NCBI RefSeq assembly: GCF_019649055.1
Contig: NW_026570308.1
Location: 372,001-436,000, forward strand
DNA length: 64,000 nucleotides
Source of the DNA: Paramacrobiotus metropolitanus
Lineage: Eukaryota > Tardigrada > Eutardigrada > Parachela > Macrobiotidae
Reading direction: 5' to 3'
The notes under the pieces are model-generated. The model did not search any database and was not told the DNA's origin. It saw nothing but the letters and a program-made list of their open reading frames with translations. Positions 23,851-36,702 of this stretch are shown piece after piece (within the stretch, counting starts at the first letter, position 1; each line of letters opens with the position of its first letter). Made by a program: the position numbers and the translations under genes.

Positions 23851-26686
23851 TCACACTGCACGGTGGAAACCCGCCGTTTTAGCCTCGTTGTCGTCCAGTT
23901 TCTTTCCACAGCAGCAACACTGTGCTCGTTCCGGCTGAGTATTGCCGCGCTGTTCGCGGTACAACGCCACTACTTCGCGCAGGAACTCCCGGTAGATCCA
24001 CAACATGAAGAGGGACAAGAGCAGCAGGATACCCGGTAGTTGCAGCCGTTCGGGAAGGAAGAAACCCACCACCGGAAACGGGAGCCTCGTCCAGCCGAAA
24101 AGGCGCAGGTGCATGGTCAAGTTGACGCACTGAAAATTGGCCCACATGGAGCAGACGCAAAGGGTTTGTTGGACGTGGAATGCAGAGACGATGATTCCGC
24201 TGCCAGCGGCTCCTTGCGTTCGTTGGCTTCCACGTCATTGTTCACCAGGGCTCCATCGAAATGCGGTTGAACAGCGCTAAGACAGGAAACCGTTATTAAT
24301 CTAGGATTTTCCGCCAGTTGTGCAGATAAGACTTTTTTTTATTTTATTTATTCTGCTGCGCTTATGATTTCTACCCAATAGATGCGTTACCGGCCGGTTG
24401 ATGTGTGACGATTCTCAGTTGTACCACGGGAGTGTCGCGAGGCAAAGCAGCACTTGTAGCACAGGTAAACGATAAAAAACAATGCGATCCCAGAGAACCC
24501 TACGATGTCGACGATCCAAATCAGCGTCAACGGTAAAGCGCCAAGGAACGCCACCAGTCCGGTCCAGGCCATAAAAACCCAGCCCACGACGGGCGAGAGG
24601 GAGGGTGCGAACCCCGCCAGCAGCGCGGCGTTACTGGAATTAGCGTGCAACTGATCGTACGCCAAATCTGTCCAGTACGAAAGCATGGCTCCGCTTTGAC
24701 TCAGTCCCTGCAAACAAAGACTATATTACCTTATAGAGAACGTAAAGGTCATCTGTAATAAGGTCGTTGTCAAAAGTCATTTTTTATTTTTATTGCATCC
24801 GTAAAAGGTTGAAATTCATCTTAATTACGTCGGAGAAGCGTTACGATCGTGGTGCCGTAAAAACATAAATTAAATAAAAAGAGAGAAACGTTAAATACCG
24901 TATGTAGTTGTGGAGAATGTAAACAAATTAAGAGAGCCAAATATGATTGCCAGAGCAGTTGATACTCACGTACCGATCCCCCATTCGTGCAGCACCCGGT
25001 GCAGTTGACCAGTGTCCAATAGCTCCAGTTGCCAGAATCGGAGCCACTGAAGGCGCTCAACACGTAATTCGCCTGTGGGAATTTCGCTAGCAGCAAATCG
25101 GCATTGTTCTGCACTGCCGTACAGCCATAGGTCAGCATCAACGTGCTAACAAAGCAAGCAAGCAGGCGACGCTTCCATATTTCGTCAATCGGGGCATCTG
25201 GATTTCGCTCCATAGTGTCCGGTAGACAGTCCGGAATCGGGGTTTTCGTAAACAGTTCCATGCCGCAGTAACGCCTCAAAAAAGTAAAAAATGCACAATA
25301 CAATTTAACTTTACCATTAGAAACATTGAACTTCAACAATTAACTGACCTGATTTTCTTATTTACCCATGCCAGATAACATCCAGTCATCCATAATCCCC
25401 AAATCCTTCCGGTGCAGTGCAAGGCCAGCAAGATCACCAGAATCACGCAGCAGGGAAAAACAGCGCCTTCGCCCACTATTTGTGCTACCGCAAAGAAAAC
25501 TAACGCCGCAATACTAACCACCGGCAGCGCGCAGAGAACGAGCCACACCCAAATGAAACACATAAAGTTGGCAGCTAGCAGGACCAGGTGCAAGCCAACA
25601 AAAAGCCATCGCGATGCCTGAGGTTCTACAATGTTTTCGAAATACCCCCGGCTGTTCTTGTTGTAGCAGAAGAACGCCGTGATATGTCCACAGCAGCGGA
25701 GATGGTACTGCCATGTGGGTGCTTGCCAGCGTCGGTTGATGAAGAGCGAACAACCCAGCGACATACCCAAGATGGCCGTGACACATACCGTGGCGAAGGT
25801 GGCAACATAGGCAAAAATAGCTTTCAGTTGGTTGGGCGATGAGGAAGTGGAAGGAGTGTCCAAGATTATGAGACCCTTGGGTGATGTCCAGGGAGCCATG
25901 ATACTATCCCAAATGCAACCGTCCATTTCCTAATTAATCGCATAACAAGTTTGCATTCATACAGTAATTATCGCGCAGTGCGTTGAATGTTCATTTATTT
26001 ATTTCTTACGTAATAAACTTTTCAATCATTTTGTTATCGATACTTCCAAATTCCTCACATTTAATAGAACCGCTTCTGCTGCATGGTTCTTAGTAGAAGC
26101 ACTGGACATTACCAGCCCTCTGAAGTGCGGTGAATTGAACAGCGGCTGCTAACTTCACGTTTGTCAGTAATTACAAATATAAACTACCGATAAAGTCAGT
26201 AATTGCATTTCAAGCATTACTTTGATCTGAACAAACATTCTTAAAATCGAAGGTATTCACATATACGGGGGTAAAAATGTTTAGCGGAGACAATTACTTT
26301 GAGTATTTTTCTTGCTGATAAAGCCAAATGTTTACGGACCTTCGAAGTTTAAAGAACTTTCGAACTTCGACGTCAGTTACCCTGTTAATATCTTTCCCGA
26401 AATATTTAAATAATTTTTCACACGTTTTTGAAGTTTACTGGAAGCCCCAGCTAACGCGACAAATACTTACATATCCAAAGTTTTCCAGAAGCCAATCTAG
26501 ACGGCTCTTTGCATCCGGGTCGACGCGGCTGTTGCCCCACTCGGGAAAGACCCGATTACCAAACTTTACAGAGACCTGACAGGCAATAAACAGCACAACC
26601 AGGGCTTCCGTTATAATCTCCTGATGCGCCCAGTCACGGTTCTGGAGACGGTGGCGTAAGGTTTTCGGAACCTTCTTCTTAAACAT
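23851..26686 (-). CDS. Tandem membrane protein family, copy 3 (five exons, one frame break)
   Basis: Exons are A 26686-26471 (216 nt, MFKKKVPKTLRHRL), B 25929-25349, C 25274-24974, D 24707-24391 and E 24276-23851. Intron phases are 0, 2, 0 and 2. The total is 1841 nt, one short of a multiple of three. The missing base is in exon E near 24160, where copy 1 has four T and this copy three, before the GCGTCTGCTCC block. With that base the frame would run about 613 residues. Exon C has a basic run, a membrane segment (LLACFVSTLMLTYGCTAV), the family FPQxxYxLS motif and NWSYW with a possible glycosylation site. Exon E ends with the CCCCGKKLD cluster seen in copy 1. The break may be sequencing error or recent inactivation. 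Confidence 0.72.
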
Positions 26687-27963
26687 GATCGAATTATGAA
26701 GCGATTAACTGGACAATTAAAATTCTATCCGCAAGACGACGCCTCCAAAGCAGAAAGCAAGTGGATCTAATCGAGAACCTAAACACGATAACTCAATGAT
26801 GTCTCAATCTAATGCGCCCGATTCAATGCTAACGGCGCAGTGTGTGGTTTGCGTCGCTCCACATAAACTGGGTTACATTACCAGTTGATGGTTGTTATTT
26901 CCGGAAGCAGATCAACAGAATCAGATCAGCAGCACCATTCCGGCAAGTGACGCTCGCAGTCATCGTGAGAAACGCGAAAAAAATCTGCCGGATCATGCAC
27001 ATTCAAAGCTGTTGTGGTAAATGCGGTAATAATCAATAATGGCCCAGTACTGGTAAATGTAATCACCCAAATGCAGTGTTTTCTGGAACACCAACCGAGC
27101 GCGTGCGTCGGTACGCCTACCCGTTGCTATTAATACGTATAGTTACAAGTTTATAGACTAAATGCGGAAAATCTTCTGAACATGTAGATATTAATCTGCT
27201 ATGCGGCAAACGCTATCCAACACAGCGCCAGTTAGCGGTGTGATAGAATCTGTATCTTCAACTTCGTGCTTTGTATTAAAGGGGTTTTTTGTCCTGGCTT
27301 ACTGGCTACAGACCGAACGAAAAGTAATCATGCACATTCACAACTACTTTCATTTTGTACGGTCCAAAATCGTTTCTGGGTACTGCTTTATGTACTGAGA
27401 ACCAAACGATTCGTTTACACTGGCCTCTTGAAAACTGATGCCTGCGAAACTTCCGGTTGCTGAGATATGGCAACGTACGCACAGATAAAACGTTAAAACG
27501 CAACGTTGGACCTCAACATTCAGTTTGTTTAACAATATTTTTAGATTCAGCTCTTCTTAAATAAGAATCTGTTTATTTTTTTATCATGAGTATTAACGAA
27601 TTCAAACGTATGCAAGCTTAATGGAAACACGAATACCGCAACGAATGTTGTTTATAAAATTGTTTTAATCGGACTTAAATTAACTATCTAAAAACTTAAC
27701 GTTGGTTATTTCTGTATATAAAGAAGAAAAGCAATTTGCAGACACCAGCTAAGTACTTAGTACAGATACTGCAAGTGAAATTGTGAAGCGGTCGATTTAC
27801 GAATCACGCAGGTGTTCGGCATCAGCAGCCCGCCGCAACGCTAGCGCATAACGTAAACTTCAGCACGGTCACAGGTGGGCATGTCAGGGCAACATGCCAG
27901 ACATCACGGAGAGCAAAGCCGAAGGTAAGTATGCCAAGAAAACTGCGTATCGAGACGATTTCT
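26687..27963. other. Intergenic region between copies 3 and 4
   Basis: No supported gene and no clear repeat. A TTTATT at about 27569 gives AATAAA on the minus strand, some 400 bases past the stop of copy 4, and could serve as its polyadenylation signal. Confidence 0.35.
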
Positions 27964-30900
27964 TTAGCTTGCTGAAAACTTCATACAAGGGCCTTCACAG
28001 TAGCGCCCAGTGCGATCTTTCATAACGAGCCAGGATCCCGCGCATTTCTTCCTGACATCACCTTTCTCCTTTTTCTCCTGATTCCCACCGTTTGCACGTT
28101 TCTCCGCGGCTTCATCAGCCTTCTCTTCTCTCGAATTCCACCACAAAACGCTGATCAACTCCCAATAATTCCACAGCATGTAGGCCGTCAGCAATAGCAG
28201 TAAACCAGGCAGCTGCAGCCGCTCCGGCAAGAAGAATCCCACAATGGGAAAGGGCAGACAGAGCCAGCATAACATCTGTCGTGTCAGGCTGATGGCGGCG
28301 CATTGAAGGGACGCCCACGTCGAGCAAACGCAGAACGGCGGGCAAGCGCTCATCGCGGTACAATCAATCGCAGTAAAAGCAGCTGCACCCTTTTTCGATG
28401 TACGATCCTTCGACGCCTCCAGCACCATCCGCTCGGCAGTGATATTGCTCTGCTGTTCGTCAGCATCGCACTGTGACGCCGGATGATTCGTTCCCGTCGT
28501 GTCGGTGATTGATAACTGGGAGTCTACAACGCCAGAAGAGACACGATCGTCGCTACCCGTAGCTTCGTTACAGCAGCCTGTGATTCCGACATGGAAAAAT
28601 TCTTCTCCGCACTCCTTGCAAATATAATCAGGCTGGTCGGGTGCACCGCTAGCCCGCCTTAAATGGTCTGCCTCAAAGTCGAACCAATGGCCGTAACTGC
28701 AAACGGCCAATGCATTGTACCAAAATCATACAGTACAGCGCGCTTTCCAGACAACTGAGTCACGGTGAGCAGAAAAATTCATAGGTTTGTCTTACATTAT
28801 GTACCGGTTATAGATACGCCCAAAGATTCTTGCAACAACCCAGAAATATTGCATTCATACCGTCGGCACTTGCTTCGGCTTTTTCCGTACCAGACGCGGT
28901 AAAAAACGGCCACCAGAAATCGAGAGACATAGCGCCACACGACGATTGCCAGGACTACGGTGACACCAATCAGTCCGATGGCGATGAGTCCGCCTAAGAC
29001 TATTACTTCCAGTAAACCCAACAGTATGGGTGGCATGCCGCTAATTAGCAGTAACAAGAAGCACCATAACATAAAGAGCCACTCCACCACCGGCGAAAAT
29101 GACGGTGAAAAACTAGCCAACAGCTCAGTGTTAATACTAGCGTTCGATGTGTTCTGTCCATCATAGGTGAAATTTACCCAGTACGATAGCATTGCTTGGG
29201 TCTCCGTAAAGCGCTGCAATAATTTGCCCATTTATCAAGACCATTCTAGCTGCTTTTCATTCTTAAATCTCAACCGTGGCAATGTCACCATAGCAATGTC
29301 GTATCATGCAGAATATATCCTTTAAGATACCTATATTAATTTCGGTTCAAATATCGTTTTAGCGATATCACCGTACATACATTTAACCAAATCAGTTACT
29401 AAATCTTTTATTTTTGTCAAAGCATCTTAACTGCTCGTATGTATGAAGGCCATGTATGTATATCGTGTACGGTACTAAGAAAACTCTGCAGTCTGCGGTT
29501 CATAACGTGATTGAAAAACCATTTCCTAACAGACTTTTGCTTCTCTAGTCAAAAATTTGTACCGTTTTCGGACTGGGTAGACAGGACTCTGTGTCATTGT
29601 GTCCCATTAGTGTCCCATTGGTCCAGTTAGCAGCCGGAGCGTGTAGGGTGGTGCTATTGATTAGTGTGCTAAAAATGTCGTCAGGCAACGCGAACTGCGG
29701 ACTGGGCGTATTGCTGATAACAGCGCTGCAGGCCAAAGCGACCACGAAAGCAGTGTAGGAAAGGAAACATCCACGCCGTGCTCGCTTCTCCTTTCGTGGC
29801 ATGTCGTTTGTCGTCTGCATGGCTCCCAACAGCCTGTGAGGCATGGACTGTTTCGTGCGAAAATCGCTCTGAAGCTTGTCTTTGCTGAACGCGCTACAAA
29901 GAAGATTACACCAGACGTCCAAAAAAGGGAAAGTAATCAGTCCGTCGATAAAATACACTTTATGCAGTAACAGCTATATGGTAGCCAATTGTACTATTCT
30001 CAACTTAACAAAAGACCAAGCAACTTTGGGATATATGTTTGTCGATATTTCTACCGAATGTCATTGCGAAAAAAGCGCAAACATGCTATCGAGTCTTTGC
30101 GCTGGACCTTCCATTAGTACTTACCGGGTTTCATTTCGTATCCGTGTCGAATAGCATTCCGGCATCCAGACTCCCCAGATTCGTCCGGTACAGTGAACAC
30201 TCAGAACGCATACGAACAGCACCCAACACGGGAACGTCGCTTCCTCTCCCAGGTTGTTAATGGTGACCAGTACCAGCATTCGCGATACCGAAACTACAGG
30301 CAGAGCGCATACAGCCAGCCACACCCAGACAAAGCAGGCAAAATTGGCTCCCAACAGGACTAAGTGGAGCAGTAAAAAGACAATCCGCGGAACGTTTGGG
30401 TCTTTATAATCGGCCCAGTAGTCTTGCCGGTTCTTGTCGTAGCCGAAGAACGCTGTGATGCGCTGGCAGCACGGGAGATGCTGGGTGAATCGCGGGAATC
30501 GCCAGTGACGGTTGACGAAGAGGGACAGCCCGACGGACACACCCAAGATAGCCGTTGTGCAGATAGCAGCGAAGGTTGCCACGTAGCCGACAACAGCACG
30601 AGTTGTACTGGTGACGACGCCTGTGGTCTCATCAGATGCGGTTGTTATGGGAGCGGACTGTTTCCAGGTAGAAACCATGCTGTCCCAGACGCATCCATTT
30701 TCTCCCTGAACAATAACAACCAGCAAAATTTTCCGCTATGTCATTTTACCTATTCTAATTCGTAACACTGTACTGGCGTGTTACGAATTAGCAAGATTTG
30801 AATTAGATTTCCAGATAACTATAAAAAATTTAAAGCATGGGTGAATGTCATCTTTGTGAATAAAAATATCGACATATTTATTGTTTATGCTCACATTAAC

Positions 30901-31107
30901 GAGACGCAGAAGATTCTTTCCCGTTTCCGACATTCTGCTAGGATCAACGCGTGTTGTTCGCCATTGCGGATAGATTCGGGTACCCAACTTGGCAGAGATT
31001 TCGCAAGCAATCCACAGAACAACCAGGGCTTCCACCATAATTTCCTGATATGCCCATTTGCGGTTATTATCCAGACGTTGTCTAAGAGTTCTACGATATT
31101 TCCTCAT
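27964..31107 (-). CDS. Tandem membrane protein family, copy 4 (five exons, intact, 736 aa)
   Basis: Exons are A 31107-30895, B 30705-30125, C 29893-29563, D 29213-28861 and E 28696-27964; total 2211 nt, in frame. I chose the ATG of MRKYRRTL at 31107 over one three codons upstream because it gives the 213-nt exon A shared by paralogues. B (residues about 72-265) has GYVATFAAICTTAILGVSVG, a long double hydrophobic stretch (IVFLLLHLVLLGANF onward) and CTGRIWGVW. C has an RRARRG run, one membrane segment and several N-x-S/T sites (NST, NWT, NGT, NDT), placing that loop outside. D has SPVVEWLFMLW and a following hydrophobic pair. E opens with YGHWFDFEADHLRRA and a CKECGEEFF pair, then FCVCSTWASLQC, PFPIVGFFLPERLQLPG and a highly charged tail. 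Cytosolic CxxC zinc binding is inferred. Function unknown. Confidence 0.82.
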
Positions 31108-31165
31108 TTTAACCAACGCGGTTATAGCGCGATGAACCTTTTTAAACTTGCAGTTATCACATCGA

Positions 31166-31184
31166 TCTATACTAGACTAGAGCC
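31166..31184 (-). promoter_or_regulatory. Conserved upstream near-palindrome, copy 4
   Basis: Plus strand TCTATACTAGACTAGAGCC begins 59 bases upstream of the start codon. It aligns with TCTAATnTAGATTAGA-like sites at the same distance in copies 5-8. It could be a core promoter or factor site, or shared ancestry only. Confidence 0.4.
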
Positions 31185-32234
31185 GGGTCATGATTTATAG
31201 CGTTGTTGTAGCGTATTGATGCAGCGACACTGATGGTAGCTTGTGACTGATGCCTCCCGGGAGCATTTCAATGTGATTGCAAAACATCGGGATAACCAGG
31301 TATGAAAATCTGCTCTGGGAATTAAATCACTGCTGCACGCACAATGAGGCAGATCAATACGGACAGATTTACATTAACGTGCACCCGCATGCAGTTCGGA
31401 CGTCATTCGCGAAATGTCAGCGCACTAGCACATTACTCAGCCAGTTTCCCTTCTGTATATTGCTCAATGAGCCTGTTTCACGGTCCAGTAAAAACTCGCC
31501 TTGCAGTGTTCCTGTTTTTGCAGTAAGCCGGTGCCATCACGATTTCTCATCCAATGTTCGGTTCTAAGTTTTTACCCGCGCGTACATTTACATAATGATG
31601 GTAAAATTTATGATGAGCTGTATGGTCGATAGTCGATAGGGATTTTTAAGTTATACATATGATCGAAGTGCACTCGCTGTACAAATCTTTTCCTAGCAGA
31701 CTGTTTTGCTTGATAAAGTGTCGTCTAGCAATCCCTAATTCAAGCCGCCGCTTTAATCTAGCTCACAAAAGAAACCAGCTAAAATGTTCTTATTACTCGT
31801 GTTCCATACGACGTCTACTGGAAGTCTGGAACACGAATTTCCCGCGCTTGCAGTTAGGTAAGCACTGAAAATTCAAATTTCTTTACGCGAACACATAATA
31901 TGAAATGGATATTATTTTGAATTCGATTAATGGGCCAAGTGAAAACTTTACAACAATACCATTGTATTTTTTAATATAACGTAATGGTTAATACCAAATA
32001 TTGCGATTTTGTAATATGGGGGTGTTTGTCCGGCATTAAGAGAAAATACGTATCTGAAGCTATCTAATACAAGGTACGCAGGCATTAGCGCGGCGTAGTA
32101 TCAGTGAGCGTACAAGCGAAAGCAAACAGGTTTCAGGACAGAGGCGGAAATACATCGTAATGAGAAAATGAGACTATATTCCGCTGAAATCGCTCTTTAC
32201 GCCGGGACCTGTGGGCCAACGGGGCAAGCGAGCT
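31185..32234. other. Intergenic region between copies 4 and 5
   Basis: No supported gene. Positions 31185-31400 belong to a 5' flank shared with copies 5-8, with recurring blocks ttgtgactgatgc and agatcaata. Confidence 0.45.
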
Positions 32235-35200
32235 TCAAAATGATGCGGAATCCCGCGAGTTCAGCGTCAGATTCTCGTTTTCGCTTTTCGTTTTGTATTC
32301 GCTCTTCTCATTGCTTGCACGTTTTTCCGCGGCTTCGTCAGCTTTCTCCTCTTTCAAATTCCGCCGTACTAAGCTGATGAACTCCCAGTACCTCCACAGC
32401 ATGTACACCGTTAGCAGTAGCAGCACACCAGGTAGCTGAACGCGTTCCGGCAGAAAGAATGCCACCACGGTGAAGGGCATACTCTGCCAGCATAGAAACT
32501 GTCGTAAAATGATAATGCCGGCGCACTGGAGAGACGCCCACAATGAGCACACGCAGAACGGCCGGCAGGCGCTTTTCCTGGCACAATCAATCGCTGTACG
32601 TGCAGCTTTCATATCTACCAATACAAATTCCATCAGCGCCGCCTGCTGACCAGTGCGGCTAATTTGCTGTTCATCAGTTTTTTCCTCTGACGCGGGAAGA
32701 TTCGCTAGCGTATTATCTGTGATGGATAACTGTGAGCCCTCAACGCTGTCAGTGGGATTGCTGCCGTCTGCCTCCGCTACTTCAATGTCATCTACGGTTG
32801 CACCGTAATAGTATTCTTCCCCGCATTCGAAGCAAATATGATCAAGCTGACCGGGATCACCTATGGCCCGTCTCAGATCGTCCGCTTCAGGATCAAACCA
32901 GTGGCCGTTACTGTAAAACGTCAATACATTGCAATACCATCACACATTTTAAAACCCGCTTTTCAAACATGATTGGTGCTGCCCAGCTGCTTTTCGTTAC
33001 TATCTTCAACTTTGTCTTGAACTGCCACACTCGAAGAAATCTTCAACAACTGGTGCGAGGATCTGTTTGCATCTGTTCTGTTTGGATCTGCCGTGAAATC
33101 ATTGCCACAAAATCCAAACGCATACGAACAACATTTGCAGTACGAATATTGCAACAATATTGGAACAACACTGCAGCAACAGTATTGGAACAACAACAAC
33201 ATTGCAGCAACAATGTTGGAACAATATTGCAGCAGTATTAGTACTGGAACAATATTGCATTACGAGTATAGATGTACTACGCTGGAAAACGGAAACTGTT
33301 TTGAAATGCGCAAGGTGGCAGCAACCGTAAAAATGTTTGCTAGATACGTTTCAGAGATTCGTTTCCGTAGACATTTGTGCTCGAAAGCCTTTAACAATCT
33401 CATAGGTTTTAAATTTTGCTGTTGCTTCAAAACAATTGGCCTTTAAAAGTATTTCCAGACTATTGGAATGACGTAATGTTTACTTAAGGTTGCCGTTTTC
33501 GGCAAAAAGCGAATGATTTCATCGTTAGGGCACAACTGATGCTAATAGCATGCCGTATTTCAAAGATGTCTGTCAACTCTGCGCGTTATATTTTAACTGC
33601 CGATGCATGGTACAAGCCGGATTTACAAATGGCTGCGTAAAGAAGCAGCAAAGAGTACAAATTTACGAGATACCCTAAATGCAATACCATGGAGCGCCTC
33701 GCCACGCGTTCTTGACGATTCAGGTATTTGGAAAAGTTAATACAGTAAAATCTGTGTACTTTGAACACGGCAAATACTAATTTAGTCATATTCATGTGAT
33801 TATTCTTTTGTACCAAATTACAATATTTAATTCTTTTGTGATGCTGAAATTGTTCTTAATTTTGCCATTTTGACAACAATTGTAGCGTAGAGGCTTTCAC
33901 TTTAAGCGGCAACGCCGCGCTTATTGCGCAGTACAGACTGTACCCGTTCCTTGAGGCAACCCATTTCAAATTCGGCTTGTACATTTTTGTTCTCGGTACC
34001 TACGACATTATTGCCCTGTTTGCATACCATCGGCATTTGCTTCTTCTCCCATACCGGACACGGTCGACAGCGGCCATCCCAGCCCGGTAGATGATTAGCA
34101 GAATGCCGAATACCAGGCCTGCAGCGATACCGAGCAGATCAATGGCTATCAGTCCGCCGATGATGACGGCTTCCACAGTAACCGTCAGCAAAGGTGGTGC
34201 GCCGCTGAGTAGCACCAGCATTCCGCTCCACACCAGAAAGAACCAATCCACCGCCGGCGAATACGACGCTGCAAAACTGACCAGCAGCGGAGCGTTACTA
34301 GAGCTGGATACCCTCAGTTTCTTTTTGCGCAAAGTTCTACGAAAAGAACAGCCGGCAGAGACAGTTATCAAATAAAACGCTCAAAATCCTACACACACGC
34401 TCACCGGCAGCTATCTGGTTACGGCTATCTTAAGTTTAACAACAGCTTCAAGATAGTTTTTATAAAGAAATTTTTCTGAAAAACATTCTCCAGAAAAAAT
34501 CTTGAAAAATTTCTTCTAATACGTACCGAATCTTATTTTTTATCCATGTCGAGTAGCATTCCGTCATCCAGACGCCCCAGATGCGGCCGATACAGTGAAC
34601 ACTCAGCAGACAAACGAACAGTGCCCAGAATGGGAACGTTGCTTCTTCACCCAATTTGTTAACGAGGACCAGCACCAACACGCGCGATACTAAAACCACC
34701 GGCAGAGCGCAGACGATCAGCCACACCCAGACAAAGCAGGAATAATTGGCACCGAACAAGATTGAATGGAGCAGCAAAAAGACGATTCGTGAAGCGTTAG
34801 GGTCTTTATAAGGTGCCCCGTAATCTTGCCGGTTCCGGTCGTAACGGAATAACGCTGTGATGCGGTGGCAGTACGGCAGATGCTGGGTGAATCGCGGGAA
34901 TTGCCAGTGACGGTTGACGAAGAGATACAAGCCGACGGACACACCTAAGGTGGCCGTTGTGCAGATAGTAGCGAAGGTTGCCACGTAGGCAACAGCGGCA
35001 CGTGTTGTGCTGGTGGCGTACGCCTGCAGTCTCAGCAGGCGAAGTGGTTATGGGAGCGGACTGCTTCCACGCAGACACCATTCTGTCCCAGAAGCATCCA
35101 TTTTCTCCCTAAACGATAGCATTTATTGCCATACTTGATTACTTAAGCGCTATATTACAAGCGCTAGGTACAGATTCTGTATTTATAGATTCGCACTTCG

Positions 35201-35570
35201 GAGATTTTTTCGAATCAGCATCCGCGTCAGATGAGCAGTAACATCAGCAAATTATCACAGCAAAACCCGACACTAAGCTAAGCTATATGAATTATCACAG
35301 CAAAACCCAACACTAAGCTATATGAATGAGAATTATCAATATGATAATCATACTCACATGTACGAAGTACAGCAAACTCAAGCCCGATAACGAGAACTTG
35401 CTGGGATCGACACGGGTTGCTTGCCACTCCGTGTAAATGCACGTCCCCAGTTTAACTGAAATTTCACAGGCAATCCACAGGACAACCAGAGCTTCTATCA
35501 CAATTTCTTGATAAGCCCACGAGCGATTCTTATCGAGGCGTTGTCTTAATGTTTTCCGATATTTTGCCAT
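32235..35570 (-). pseudogene. Tandem membrane protein family, copy 5 (exon C lost, exon B frameshifted)
   Basis: Exon A 35570-35358 (213 nt) and exon E 32910-32235 are well formed. Exon B 35108-34527 is 582 nt instead of 581. Alignment to copy 4 places one extra base near 35020, after which the frame changes. Only about 155 bases separate exon B from the family-like part of D (ending 34028, donor GTATGC), so exon C is gone. The start of D (the SYW..LAYD region) is also missing. The D-E intron is long, about 1.1 kb, and holds a minisatellite at 33125-33262. Exon E has the YGHWFD-type module in the form NGHWFDPEADDLRRA with CFECGEEYY, closest to copy 4. With one exon deleted and a frame break, this copy is best read as a pseudogene. 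Confidence 0.78.
33125..33262. repeat. Short-period AT/CAA minisatellite
   Basis: Imperfect tandem units of about 10-12 bases with the motif attgcaacaatattggaaca lie inside the D-E intron of copy 5. The period drifts, giving repeated ggaacaa and gcagcaac blocks. Confidence 0.7.
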
Positions 35571-35628
35571 GTTGGCCAAAGCAGTTATAGCGCGAAGAAA
35601 CTTCCCAAAATTACCGTTAGCACATGGG

Positions 35629-35646
35629 TCTATTCTAGATTAAAGC
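35629..35646 (-). promoter_or_regulatory. Conserved upstream near-palindrome, copy 5
   Basis: Plus strand TCTATTCTAGATTAAAGC begins 59 bases upstream of the start codon at 35570, matching the sites of copies 4, 6, 7 and 8. Confidence 0.4.
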
Positions 35647-36702
35647 TTGGTTCGCGATTTGCTGGGCATGCGTAGTGTTTGAATGCGGCTTGTGACTGAC
35701 GCCTGCCGGTTACACTGCATCCTGTTTGCAGCTTGCTTGTAATACAGTAACGGGATACCCAGGCAAGAAAATTAATGCTCTCTCGGAAAGACAAATGCGG
35801 CTACAGCAGCTGTCGGGCCAGATCAATACTGAAACTGTATTGACAAAGCCGATTCGTACAGACACTATACGACTAATACGAGTATGCAATCCGTACTTCA
35901 TTTGCACACATCGAAGTGCGTCATTGGCGAGGATGGGGAAGCGCTTGTTCCGCATCACCTGCATCCTGTTCTCATGTAGCAGAAAACGGCCGTCGGGCTT
36001 CTTCTGTGATCATGTTGAGTTTTTACACAATTTGAGCCGGTTTTTTTCTTCTTATTTTCTGGGTTCCCGTTCAGTTTTAGCTACGGAAGCATTTCCATGC
36101 ACACAGAAGAATATGAAACAGCGCTCACCCATGTTTAAAGGGGAAGAGAATCCTCATAAAAAACCTAATTAAACTGCCTATGTTTTCGGTGCTTTTAAAA
36201 TGTGTTTTCGCTATAAAACGGCTCTTCTTGTTTTAGGCGATGCTCTAGGAATAATGGATTATAGGAACGGTTGAAGTTTTTTGGGACAGAAAACGTTTAT
36301 GCAAGCACAGAGGGCAAAGTACACAAATGATTATAATAATAATTCATAATTACTTAAGAGTCACGCAACACATACATATGTACACCAGCTGGGCAACTTC
36401 AAATTTTACCATACACTAACCGTAAACTTTCAGAAAGCTATGAATGCTATTTTAAAGAATGAAGAGAAAATCCAGCTGCTTCGCTGAGATTTTAAGGATG
36501 CGAAAGCTTGCAGCGAAATAGTTAGCTGAAATCCATTATTTTGCGACAGCAGCGCATGTTCTAGGTTCACCCAAAACCGGCTGCGGAGTTTTGGACGGCA
36601 GCACAGGGCGCATATGGAAATTAACGTGTTCCCGGGTTACGCCGCTAACAACCAGCCGGAATCCCACCGGTAAAGCCGGCGCGCGGTGTTAGTCCATCTG
36701 TT
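35647..36702. other. Intergenic region between copies 5 and 6
   Basis: No supported gene. The frame at 35726-36172 on the plus strand overlaps the shared 5' flank of the array (agatcaatactg block) and has no recognisable domain. Confidence 0.4.

Noticed and set aside
33125-33262. CRISPR-like array
   Set aside because: Units are short, contiguous and variable without spacers, in a eukaryotic intron; it is a minisatellite.
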